DNA of 35,102 nucleotides. Origin: Rhodocyclaceae bacterium. Lineage in GTDB: Bacteria > Pseudomonadota > Gammaproteobacteria > Burkholderiales > Rhodocyclaceae. The notes under the pieces were generated by a model, which was not told where the DNA came from, ran no database searches, and saw only the letters and a program-made list of their open reading frames with translations. Within the stretch, counting starts at the first letter, position 1, and each line of letters opens with the position of its first letter. Positions 1 to 7,872 of this stretch are shown here, piece by piece. The stretch spans positions 5,386 through 40,487 of the forward strand of contig VIKE01000044.1 in assembly GCA_008080565.1 (NCBI GenBank), read 5' to 3'. A program made the translations under genes and the position numbers.

Positions 1-2862
1 GCGACCTTCGATGTCGGCACCAATGTCGACATCGCTGCGGTCAACGTCAATAACCGGGTGAAAGCGGCCGAACCGCGCTTGCCAGCCGAAGTGCGGACCA
101 ACGGCGTGCTCGTCCAGAAGCGCTCGAACGACATTCTGCAGGTCGTCGCCCTGGAGTCCGAAAAGGGCAAGTACAGCACCCTCTACCTCTCCAACTACGC
201 CAGCTTGAACATTGCCGACGAGTTGAAGCGGGTCAAGGGGGTTGGTGACGTGACCATTTTCGGCGCCCAGGACTATTCGATGCGCGTCTGGCTCAAGCCT
301 GACCGCATGGCGCAACTGGGCCTGACGACCAATGACATTTCGACCGCCATCAAGGCCCAGAATGCCCAGAATGCGGCCGGCAAGATCGGCCAGGAGCCGG
401 CGCCGAGCGACCAGCAACTGGTCTATACGGTGACCGCCAAGGGTCGCCTGCTGACGCCGGAGGAATTCGGCAACATCGTCATCCGTGCCAGCGGCCCGGG
501 CGGCCTGCTGCGCCTCAAGGACGTCGCCCGCATCGAGCTTGGCGCCTACAGTTACGAGCAGAGCGTGACGCTGGACGGCCAGCCGACCATCGCCATGGGC
601 GTTTTCCTGCAGACCGGCGCCAACGCGCTGGAAGTGGCAGAAAAAGTGCGTCAAAAAATGGACGAGCTCAAGAAGAAGTTCCCGGAAGGTATGGGCTACG
701 TCATCCCCTTCGACACGACGCGCTTCGTTTCCGCCTCGATTAATGAAGTAGTCAAGACGCTGATCGAAGCCATGATCCTGGTGCTGGCAGTCGTCTATAT
801 CTTCCTGCAAAGCTGGCGCGCCACCCTGATTCCGATGGTCGCCGTGCCGATTTCGCTGATCGGTACCTTCGCCGGCCTGTGGCTGTTCGGTTTCTCGATC
901 AACACGTTGACGCTGTTTGCCATGGTGCTGGCCATCGGTATCGTCGTCGATGACGCCATCGTCGTGCTCGAGAACGTCGAACGCCTGATGGCCGAAGAAA
1001 AGCTGTCGCCCAAGGATGCGGCAATCAAGGCCATGCAGCAGGTACAGGGCGCGCTGATCGCCATCGTCCTCGTGCTGGTCTCGGTCTTCGTCCCGGTCGC
1101 CTTCCTCGGCGGCATTGCCGGCCAGCTTTACAAGCAGTTCGCAGTGACCGTCGCTGTAGCCGTGGTGCTCTCCGGCGTCGTCGCGCTGACCCTGACGCCG
1201 GCCCTGTGCGCCCTGCTGCTCAAGGCGCAGCACACCGAGCACAAGCTTTTCCGCCCCTTTAACCGCCTGTTCGAGAAATTCACCCGCTCCTACACGACGA
1301 CGGTCGGCTTCACGCTCAAGCACGGTATCGTCGGCGGCCTGATTTTCGCGCTGGTGATCGGCATCACCGTCTTCTTCTTCCGCACCCTGCCGGGCAGTTT
1401 CGTGCCGGCCGAAGACCAGGGCTACCTGATTTCGGCCCTCATGCTGCCGGACGGCGCGACGCTCAAGCGGACGGCCGCCACCGGCGAAAACATGCGCCAG
1501 ATGCTCAGCCACGACGAGGCGGTCAAGCACACCTTCGTCGTTTCCGGTTTCGACCTGATCGGCGGCGGCAGCAAGCCGAATGCCGGCACCATCTTCATTC
1601 CGCTCAAGGACTGGAGTGAACGCCAGGGCAAGGCGCAGGATCTGGCCGGCAAGTTCATGGGCATGGGCATGATGCAGTCGGATGGCATGGCGCTCGTCTT
1701 CAACCCACCGCCGATCATGGGCCTGGGCACCGCCGGCGGTTTCGAGGTGTATTTGCAAAACCGCCTCGATGGCGACACCCGAAAGCTCAATGACGTCACC
1801 CAGCTGTTCATCGCCGAACTGCAGAAGCACCCGGAATTCACGCGCATCAGCACCTTCTTCCGGCCGACCGTGCCACAACTGTTCGTTGAGGTCGACGAGC
1901 CGAAGGCGCTGGCGCTTGGCATCCCGCTTGCCCACATTTACGAAACCCTGCAGAGCACGATGGGCGCCTTGTACGTCAATGACTTCAACAAGTCCGGCCG
2001 GGTCTATCGTGTCCAGTTGCAGGCCGAGGCCAACTACCGGACCAAGCCGGAAGATCTCGGCAAGGTCTATGTGCGCAGTTCGACGACCAATGCCATGATC
2101 CCGCTGTCGGCGATCAGCAAGGTCAAGAACGTCGTCGGCCCGGAACAGGTCGAGCGCTTCAACGGCTTCGTCGCCGCCAAGGTGATGGGCGACAGCAAGC
2201 CGGGGATCAGCTCGGGCGACGCCATCAAGATCGTCGAGGAAGTTGCCGCAGCCACCCTGCCCAGCGGCTTCGAGATTTCCTGGACCGGCCAGGCCTTCCA
2301 GGAAAAGCGCAGCTCCGGCTCGTCGATGCAGGCTTTCGTCTTCGCCATCATCATGGTCTTCCTGATCCTCGCCGCCCAGTATGAAAAATGGTCGCTGCCG
2401 CTGGCCGTCGTCATGGCCGTGCCCTTCGCATTGATGGGCGCCCTGACGGCGATCTGGCTGCGCGGCATGCCTAACGACATCTACTTCCAGATCGGCCTCG
2501 TCGTGCTCATTGGTCTGGCGTCGAAAAACGCCATCCTGATCGTCGAGTTCGCCGCCCAGAAATACGCCGAAGGCATGAACGTGGTCGATGCCGCGATGGA
2601 AGCCGCCCGCCTGCGTCTGCGCCCCATCGTCATGACCTCGCTCGCCTTCGTGCTCGGCGTCTTCCCGCTCGTCAAGGCGACCGGCGCCGGCGCCGCGGCC
2701 CGTCAGTCGATGGGTACCGGGGTGTTTGCCGGCATGATTGCGGCGACTTTCATCGCCACCATATTCATCCCGCTCTTCTTCATGTGGCTGGAGCGCGGCA
2801 AACAGATGCGGCCGGCCGGCGACGCCGATGACCACCAGTCGGAGGAAAACCAACATGCGTAA
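1..2862 (+). CDS. RND-family (HAE1) multidrug efflux permease, 5'-truncated by window edge
   Basis: This is the inner-membrane proton-driven pump of a tripartite efflux system (AcrB/MexF type), exporting drugs or hydrophobic compounds. The reading frame is open from base 1, and the first visible residues (ATFDVGTNVDI) match a segment about 90 residues into AcrB-type proteins, so roughly 90 residues lie outside the window. The visible 953 residues contain the family hallmarks. The TM4 double aspartate in GIVVDDAIVVLENV is at codons 317-318 (bases 949-954). The TM10 lysine in GLASKNAILIVEF is near base 2524, and the RLRPIVMTSLAF segment follows. The C-terminus is normal. The stop overlaps the start of the downstream outer-membrane factor by 3 bases, so the two are co-transcribed. 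A periplasmic adaptor gene is expected just upstream, outside the window. The family call is firm; the substrate is unknown. Confidence 0.95.
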   Translation, partial: ATFDVGTNVDIAAVNVNNRVKAAEPRLPAEVRTNGVLVQKRSNDILQVVALESEKGKYSTLYLSNYASLNIADELKRVKGVGDVTIFGAQDYSMRVWLKPDRMAQLGLTTNDISTAIKAQNAQNAAGKIGQEPAPSDQQLVYTVTAKGRLLTPEEFGNIVIRASGPGGLLRLKDVARIELGAYSYEQSVTLDGQPTIAMGVFLQTGANALEVAEKVRQKMDELKKKFPEGMGYVIPFDTTRFVSASINEVVKTLIEAMILVLAVVYIFLQSWRATLIPMVAVPISLIGTFAGLWLFGFSINTLTLFAMVLAIGIVVDDAIVVLENVERLMAEEKLSPKDAAIKAMQQVQGALIAIVLVLVSVFVPVAFLGGIAGQLYKQFAVTVAVAVVLSGVVALTLTPALCALLLKAQHTEHKLFRPFNRLFEKFTRSYTTTVGFTLKHGIVGGLIFALVIGITVFFFRTLPGSFVPAEDQGYLISALMLPDGATLKRTAATGENMRQMLSHDEAVKHTFVVSGFDLIGGGSKPNAGTIFIPLKDWSERQGKAQDLAGKFMGMGMMQSDGMALVFNPPPIMGLGTAGGFEVYLQNRLDGDTRKLNDVTQLFIAELQKHPEFTRISTFFRPTVPQLFVEVDEPKALALGIPLAHIYETLQSTMGALYVNDFNKSGRVYRVQLQAEANYRTKPEDLGKVYVRSSTTNAMIPLSAISKVKNVVGPEQVERFNGFVAAKVMGDSKPGISSGDAIKIVEEVAAATLPSGFEISWTGQAFQEKRSSGSSMQAFVFAIIMVFLILAAQYEKWSLPLAVVMAVPFALMGALTAIWLRGMPNDIYFQIGLVVLIGLASKNAILIVEFAAQKYAEGMNVVDAAMEAARLRLRPIVMTSLAFVLGVFPLVKATGAGAAARQSMGTGVFAGMIAATFIATIFIPLFFMWLERGKQMRPAGDADDHQSEENQHA

Positions 2863-4223
2863 GCTCCCCCCCAAACATTTCAAATTTGGCCCAATTTTCG
2901 GGTTGACCGTAGCAATCGCCCTGAGCGGCTGTGCCATCGGCCCCAACTACTTCCGCCCGGCGTCGACGCTGCCGGAAGCGGCGCCGGCCGTCGCCACGGC
3001 TGAAGCACCGGTCACCCCGACGTGGTGGACGCTGTTCGGCGATGCTGACCTGAATACGCTGGTCGACCAGACACTGGCCGCCAACCAGGATCTGCAAGCC
3101 GCCGACTACTTGCCGCGCATCGGTCTGGAAGCCAGCACCGGGCGCAGCAAAAGCAGCGGCGATACCTTCAACGGCCGCAAACAGGGTGGCGCCACCTACG
3201 ACAACAACCGGGTTGCCGCGACACTGAGCTACGAGCTCGACCTCTGGGGCCGCATCCGGCGCAACAACGAAGCGGTGCGTGCTGAAGCGCTGGCCAGCCG
3301 TTTCGGCCGCGACAGCCTGCGTCTGACGCTGGTCGGCCAGGTTGCCAACGAGTACCTCAACCTGCGTAGCCTCGACGGCCAGATTGAAGTTACGGCCCAG
3401 ACGCTCGAATCGCGCAAGCAGGCGCTCAAAATCGTTCAGGCCCGGCTCGACGCGGGAAGTGCCTCGGGCCTCGAACTGGCTCAGGCGGAAAGTGCGCTGA
3501 ATGGCGCCCAGGCCCAGTGGAGCCAGTTGCAACGGCTGCGCGCCCTGTCCGAAAGCCAGATCGGCCTGCTCAGCGGCCAGCCTGGCCTCAAGATCAGTTC
3601 CACCGGCCTCGACAAGCTGCCGTTGCCGCCGACCCCGCCGGCCGGTCTACCCTCGGCCCTGCTTGAAGCCCGTCCGGACATCCGTCAGGCCGAGGAAAAG
3701 CTGGTTGGTCGCCGCCAATGCCCGCATCGGCGTCGCCAAGGCAGCCTACTACCCGACGATCAGCCTGACCGGGTTGTTCGGCAGCGAAAGCATGGCACTG
3801 TCCAATCTGTTCACCAGCAGCGCCGGCATCTGGTCGGCGGCAGCCGGCCTCGCCATGCCGATCTTCGAAGCCGGCCGCACCGGCGCCCGGGTCGATCAGG
3901 CAACTGCCGTGCAGAAGGAAAGCCTGGCCAACTACCGGAAGACGGTGCAAACCGCCTTCAAGGAAGTAAACGACGCCATCGTCGGCCTGCGCGAATACAG
4001 TGAAGAAGAGGCTGCCTACTCGGCCCAGGTCGGTTCCTCGCAAAAGGCCCTCGATCTTGCCCAGAAACGCTACGAGTCCGGCTATTCCGGCTACATGGAT
4101 CTGCTCGACGCCCAGCGCACGCTGAACAGCGCCCAGTTGCAGTATCTGGCCAGCCGCAAGAGCCGACTCGGTGCGGCAGTCGATCTGTTCAAGGCATTGG
4201 GTGGTGGCTGGGTAGCCGGCTAA
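2855..4223 (+). pseudogene. RND outer-membrane factor lipoprotein (OprM/NodT family), frameshifted
   Basis: This gene would encode the outer-membrane channel of the upstream pump. It starts at ATG 2855 behind a good ribosome site (GGAGG about 9 bases upstream) and has a lipoprotein signal ending in LSGC (Cys26), then GPNYxRP and WWTLFGDADLNTLV, as in OprM relatives. The frame breaks at 3702-3709, where TGGT is tandemly duplicated. Removing one copy restores EEKLVAANARIGVAKAAYYP and an open frame to the stop at 4221-4223, about 454 residues. Unrepaired, translation runs in the wrong frame to 4003. In addition, near 3095-3105 the text passes directly from NQDLQAA to DYLPRIGLEAS. Family members carry about 20 more helical residues here, so the alpha-barrel may be shortened. 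Two separate lesions suggest decay, although an assembly error at the duplication cannot be excluded. Confidence 0.8.
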
Positions 4224-4253
4224 CACCGTCGTCTCCACAGCCTGAGCACACCA

Positions 4254-4288
4254 GGTATTCCGCTTCGTGGCAAGCGAAGCGGAATACC
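4254..4288 (+). terminator. 14-bp perfect hairpin after the efflux operon
   Basis: GGTATTCCGCTTCG (4254-4267) pairs perfectly with CGAAGCGGAATACC (4275-4288) around a 7-base loop. It lies 30 bases past the channel-gene stop, so transcription termination or mRNA 3'-end protection is the simplest role. There is no T-tract on either side, so intrinsic termination is uncertain. It could instead be a repeat element or a protein-binding site. Confidence 0.45.
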
Positions 4289-4418
4289 ATCGCCTTTGCC
4301 TCCATGAACTCCGGATTGCGCGGGAATCAGCGTGTCGGCAAGCCGAATCGTGATTGCTACGGTCTACCGGAAAAAATGGTCAAAAACAAAATGGCTGGCA
4401 CAGCAAAGCCGTAGCGCT

Positions 4419-4447
4419 TTGACACGACCAAAGTCATAGCGTAAGGT
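4419..4447 (+). promoter_or_regulatory. Possible sigma-70 promoter for the diguanylate cyclase
   Basis: A consensus -35 TTGACA (4419-4424) is followed after 17 bases by TAAGGT (4442-4447), a poor -10 match. Its place, about 85 bases before the TTG start at 4533, fits the cyclase gene. The weak -10 keeps confidence low. Confidence 0.3.
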
Positions 4448-4519
4448 TCTTCCCCCAACAGACCAGCCGATGATCAGGCCGGCGATATTCCCCAACGAGA
4501 ACGCATTGGTATCCTCAGC

Positions 4520-4535
4520 AAGGAGAAGATCGTTG
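4520..4535 (+). promoter_or_regulatory. Ribosome site that selects a TTG start
   Basis: AAGGAG at 4520-4525 lies 7 bases before TTG 4533-4535. No comparable site precedes the in-frame ATGs at 4470 or 4578, so this decides the start of the diguanylate cyclase. The rare TTG start may limit its translation. Confidence 0.6.
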
Positions 4536-5510
4536 GACTTCGGCACTCAAACATTTGGCGGCGACATTGACCAGAGCATGGCGGTCCGCCTGATGCAACA
4601 CTTGGTTGTTCCCACCTTCGTCCTTGATGCCGAGCGCCGGGTGACCATCTGGAACCACGCCTGCGAACGTCTTACCGGCATACCCGCTGCCGAAATGGTG
4701 GGCACCAGCGACCACTGGCGCGGCTTTTACAATGAACCCCGCCACTGCCTGGCCGACCTCATAGCGCTCGAAAAGTATGACCAGCTCGCCGAGCTCTATG
4801 CCGCCCACACCACGCCCGGAGAATTCGGCTTCGGCTTGCGCGCCGAGAACTGGTGCGTCATGCCGGTCAAGGGCGAGCGCCACTACCTTGCCGTCGATGC
4901 CGGTCCGATTTACGACGACCACGGGACACTGATTGCCATCGTCGAAACGCTACGCGATATGACCGACCAGAAGCTCGCCGAAATGGCGCTGCAGAGCCTG
5001 GCGACAAAAGACAGTCTGACCGGTCTGGCGAATCGCCGTTCGCTCGACGACAAGCTGGAACTCGAATGGAAATGCAGCCTGCGCGCCGGTACTTCACTGG
5101 CTTTCATTCTGGCCGATATCGATCACTTCAAGCACTACAACGATCACTACGGTCATCAGAAAGGCGACGAGTGCCTGCGCTCAGTGGCAGGCACCATTGG
5201 CGCAGCGGTATTCCGACCAGCCGACATGACAGCCCGCTACGGTGGCGAGGAATTCGCCATCGTCATGCCCAACACCGATCTGGCCGGGGCCCATGCCGTG
5301 GCCGAACGCGTCTGCGTGGCCATTCGCGCTCTGGCAATCCCCCATGCGGCCTCAGAAACTGCGCCGCATATAACACTAAGTCTGGGCGTCGCGGCCCTCG
5401 TGCCGGATGCCGGCAACAGCCAGGAAACGCTGATCGCCGATGCCGATGCGGCGCTTTACCGGGCCAAGGATTCGGGCCGGAACCGGGTCAGCATTGCCTC
5501 CGCTGTCTAG
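4533..5510 (+). CDS. PAS-GGDEF diguanylate cyclase
   Basis: This enzyme makes cyclic di-GMP from two GTP and so promotes sessile behaviour. An N-terminal PAS domain (about residues 15-145, with FVLDAERRVTIWN and the closing VETLRDMTDQK) senses an unknown signal. A GGDEF domain follows (about 155-320). The active-site loop is GGEEF (237-241), an active variant. An RPAD motif (228-231) sits exactly five residues before it, which is the product-inhibition I-site. No membrane segment is seen, so it is cytoplasmic. I chose TTG 4533 as start because AAGGAG lies 7 bases upstream; ATG 4470 keeps the frame but has no ribosome site. That choice gives 325 residues. It converges with rlmB with only 3 bases between stops. 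Confidence 0.9.
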   Translation: MDFGTQTFGGDIDQSMAVRLMQHLVVPTFVLDAERRVTIWNHACERLTGIPAAEMVGTSDHWRGFYNEPRHCLADLIALEKYDQLAELYAAHTTPGEFGFGLRAENWCVMPVKGERHYLAVDAGPIYDDHGTLIAIVETLRDMTDQKLAEMALQSLATKDSLTGLANRRSLDDKLELEWKCSLRAGTSLAFILADIDHFKHYNDHYGHQKGDECLRSVAGTIGAAVFRPADMTARYGGEEFAIVMPNTDLAGAHAVAERVCVAIRALAIPHAASETAPHITLSLGVAALVPDAGNSQETLIADADAALYRAKDSGRNRVSIASAV

Positions 5511-5513
5511 CTT

Positions 5514-6245
5514 TCAGCCCAGACGCCGACGCGCCTCGAACAGGCAAACGCCTGCAGCGACGGAAACATTAAGGCTCTCGACCGAGCCGTGCATTGGAAT
5601 CTTGACCAATTGGTCACAGTTTTCACGGGTCAGGCGGCGCATGCCCTCGCCTTCGGCGCCGAGCACCCAGGCCGTCGCCTTCGGCCATTCCGCAGCGTAA
5701 AGATCGCTTTCCGCCTCGCCAGCCGTGCCGACCACCCAGATCTCGCGTTCCTGCAATTCCCGCAACGTCCGGGCCAGATTGGTGACCATCACGTAGGGCA
5801 TCGTTTCGGCCGCCCCGCAGGCCGTCTTGGCCGCCACATCGGTCAGGCCGACGGCTCTGTCCTTCGGCGCAATGACGGCATGAACACCCGCCGCATCGGC
5901 CACGCGCAGGCAGGCGCCGAGGTTGCGCGGATCGGTAATGCCGTCCAGGACGAGCAGAAAGGCCGGCTCTTCGAGGGTATCGAGCACATCGTCGAGATGC
6001 GCCAGTTTGCGGTCCCCCTCGATCAAGGCCAGTACGCCTTGGTGTTTGGCCCCGGGCGCCATGCCATCGAGCCGCTTGCCATCGGCGCCGATCACCTTGA
6101 CACCCTGCAATTCGGCGTGCGCCAACAGGTCACGCGCCCGCGCATCGTGGCGGGTAGCATCGATGACAATTTCCTTGACCGATTCCGGGTCGTGGCGAAG
6201 TTTGGCGGTAACGGCGTGAAAACCGTAGATCAGGCGGGTGGACAT
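5514..6245 (-). CDS. rlmB: 23S rRNA (guanosine-2'-O-)-methyltransferase RlmB
   Basis: This SpoU-family enzyme methylates the 2'-OH of G2251 in 23S rRNA, in the P loop of the peptidyl transferase centre. The 243-residue protein has an N-terminal substrate-binding domain starting STRLIYGFHAV. The three SpoU motifs follow: DGITDPRNLGACLR with its conserved Asn and Arg, WVLGAEGEGMRR, and the knot motif IPMHGSVESLNVSVA near the C-terminus. These make the trefoil-knot SAM site. The length is normal. In many proteobacteria rlmB follows rnr, and here rnr lies about 1.6 kb away on the same strand, separated by the hemerythrin gene and the oppositely oriented HDOD gene. Confidence 0.95.
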   Translation of the reverse strand: MSTRLIYGFHAVTAKLRHDPESVKEIVIDATRHDARARDLLAHAELQGVKVIGADGKRLDGMAPGAKHQGVLALIEGDRKLAHLDDVLDTLEEPAFLLVLDGITDPRNLGACLRVADAAGVHAVIAPKDRAVGLTDVAAKTACGAAETMPYVMVTNLARTLRELQEREIWVVGTAGEAESDLYAAEWPKATAWVLGAEGEGMRRLTRENCDQLVKIPMHGSVESLNVSVAAGVCLFEARRRLG

Positions 6246-6315
6246 GGCTGCTTTCGAAAAACTGGAAGGCGAATTTTACCGCGCCGGCGCCACCGGCCGA
6301 AGATTCAGCGCAGCC

Positions 6316-6879
6316 TTACCAATCCTTGAGCAGCGAATCTTCGCGGGAAATCCAGCGCGACAGGATCAGGTCATGCAGCGCGATGTGATTGGTCTCCCAA
6401 CGGGTGAGCAAGGCATCCAGTTCGCGGATTCGCGAAACGATATGTCGGGAGTCGAGCGAAGAAACAATTTGCTGCACGGTCGAAGAAATCGCCGCATGGT
6501 CTTCCATGTGCGCCTCGCAAACGTCGCGGTCGACCATCAACAGCAGCGAGTCACGCATGACCATTTCTTCAGTCTTGAAATGATCCAGGATAAAAGCGAA
6601 AACATCGCCAAGCATGGCAATCACCTCAGCCTCGCAATGCTGTTGCCGCTCATGACCGCAGCCTGTGCAATCCTTCAGATTGATGTGATCGAGACATACC
6701 CGGCGCAAGTTGGCGATGGCGGAAATCAGGAAATGGTGCTCGGAGTCGATCAGTTTGTGACCAGTAATCAACTCAGCCGGCAACTCGCCAGTCGACAGCC
6801 AGTAGGCCGTACTTTCGGACAAATCATCGACAGCCGCGCCCGCCATGCGAGGAATGGAAACCACCCGCTGCTTCGTCAT
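6316..6879 (-). CDS. Hemerythrin-like di-iron protein with a Cys/His insertion
   Basis: This is an oxygen-binding or oxygen-sensing four-helix bundle. All seven usual di-iron ligands can be placed: H48 (IDSEH), H100 and E104 (DHFKTEE), H124 and H128 (AHMEDH), H165 and D170 (NHIALHD). Between helices 1 and 2 is an unusual cluster, C71, C74, H76, H81 and C82, with C62 nearby, which could bind another metal or form disulfides. The frame is open further upstream, but ATG 6879 (MTKQRVV) is the best start, after a weak GGAATAGGG site, giving 187 residues. There is no signal peptide, so it is cytoplasmic. It is divergent from an HDOD gene across an AT-rich gap. The specific role (oxygen storage, sensing or chemotaxis) is unknown. 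Confidence 0.85.
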   Translation of the reverse strand: MTKQRVVSIPRMAGAAVDDLSESTAYWLSTGELPAELITGHKLIDSEHHFLISAIANLRRVCLDHINLKDCTGCGHERQQHCEAEVIAMLGDVFAFILDHFKTEEMVMRDSLLLMVDRDVCEAHMEDHAAISSTVQQIVSSLDSRHIVSRIRELDALLTRWETNHIALHDLILSRWISREDSLLKDW

Positions 6880-6907
6880 CCCTATTCCGAAAGTATTAGA
6901 AAACGCT

Positions 6908-6935
6908 ATTCTACCGTTGCATATCGACTTGTTGA
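6908..6935 (-). promoter_or_regulatory. Possible promoter of the hemerythrin gene
   Basis: On the minus strand TCAACA (6930-6935) and TAGAAT (6908-6913) are 16 bases apart and would start transcription about 20 bases before the ATG at 6879. The -35 overlaps the palindrome at 6922-6937. The -35 is a weak match. Confidence 0.3.
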
Positions 6936-6937
6936 TA
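6922..6937. promoter_or_regulatory. Near-palindrome between divergent hemerythrin and HDOD genes
   Basis: TATCGAC-TT-GTTGATA is a 16-bp inverted repeat with one mismatch, in the middle of the 114-base AT-rich divergent region. It overlaps the likely -35 of the hemerythrin gene and could be an operator for both genes. It resembles, but does not match, an FNR box (TTGAT-N4-ATCAA). Confidence 0.35.
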
Positions 6938-6993
6938 CCGTAATTTTTAATTTTAAGCATAAAATCCAGCAGCGAAACAACGGGGGGAATCTC

Positions 6994-7857
6994 TTGCTGA
7001 CGGAACACCAGAAACATTGGGGAGTTGATCAGTGGGCGGCCTACCTCAGCAGCCAGGAACTACCCTGTATGCCGCGCTCAAAAGCGCGCCTGCTCGAACT
7101 TGAAGCCGAGAAGGGCGAGCGACTGGCCGCCTGCGACCTGGCCGACATCGCCGCCGCCGACCCCTTCCTTTGCCTGCGCCTATTACGCGAAGCGGAAAAT
7201 CATCGCGCCCAGCGCCTCGGACACGAAACCACCAACCCGCTTGGCACCGTCATGCAACTGGGGACCGACGCCGTACACGAATTGATGCTCGCCTGCCCGG
7301 AAACCGATGAATCGAACCTCGGGCTCGCCGAATGCGAAGCCCGCGCCCATCTGGCCAGCCGATTGGCCCTGCGCTGGGGAGCGGCGCGCGCCGACATTTC
7401 GCCCGACGAAGTGGCGATGGCCGCCCTGCTTTCCGAAATCGGCGAGCTACTGCTCTGGTCCTTCGCCGAAGAGTTGCCTCTGGCCGCACTTGAGGCCCTG
7501 CATTCCGGTCGCTCGCCGCGGTCGCTGCAGGCCCAGGTCGACACCTGCGGCTTCCGCTTCAAGGATCTGACGCTCAAATGCGCCCTGATCTGGCACCTGC
7601 CGTCACTCCTGACGCAACTGATCCGCGGCATCGACAACACCCGTGCCAACCTGTCCCGTCTTTGTGTCGACACCGCTCGCCATATCAGCAGCGGCCCCGA
7701 CGATCCCGCATTGCCGGCCGATATCGCCGCCGCCAAAAATCTCATCCCTGGTGTATCACTGGAATGGCTGGCCGAACAATTGCCCGGGCTCGATGAGGAA
7801 CATGTCGCCGCCATCGCGCTCAAGGCAGCGGATCTTCTAGACCCGACCCACCACTGA
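6994..7857 (+). CDS. Stand-alone HDOD-domain protein
   Basis: HDOD domains are HD-related but usually lack phosphodiesterase residues and act as non-catalytic signalling modules. Here the domain begins at about residue 20 (ELPCMPRSKARLLEL) and covers the region with ADPFLCLRLLREAE and NPLGTVMQLGTDAV. The C-terminal third (SLEWLAEQLPGLDEEH) is helical and less conserved. The frame runs open from much further upstream, but the sequence opposite the hemerythrin gene is not protein-like. TTG 6994 follows a GGGGGA site by 5 bases and gives 287 residues; the first in-frame ATG is 7069. It is divergent from the hemerythrin gene, so the two may share regulation. It converges with rnr, with 15 bases between stops. 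Partner and signal are unknown. Confidence 0.75.
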   Translation: MLTEHQKHWGVDQWAAYLSSQELPCMPRSKARLLELEAEKGERLAACDLADIAAADPFLCLRLLREAENHRAQRLGHETTNPLGTVMQLGTDAVHELMLACPETDESNLGLAECEARAHLASRLALRWGAARADISPDEVAMAALLSEIGELLLWSFAEELPLAALEALHSGRSPRSLQAQVDTCGFRFKDLTLKCALIWHLPSLLTQLIRGIDNTRANLSRLCVDTARHISSGPDDPALPADIAAAKNLIPGVSLEWLAEQLPGLDEEHVAAIALKAADLLDPTHH

Positions 7858-7872
7858 GCGCGACAGCGCCGG

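Larger units (their letters stand above)
4224..4532. other. Non-coding gap between efflux genes and diguanylate cyclase
   Basis: This stretch of 309 bases has no gene I can support. It holds a 14-bp perfect inverted repeat near its start, a possible promoter with a perfect TTGACA box, and the ribosome-binding site of the downstream cyclase. The rest shows no recognisable structure. Confidence 0.6.
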
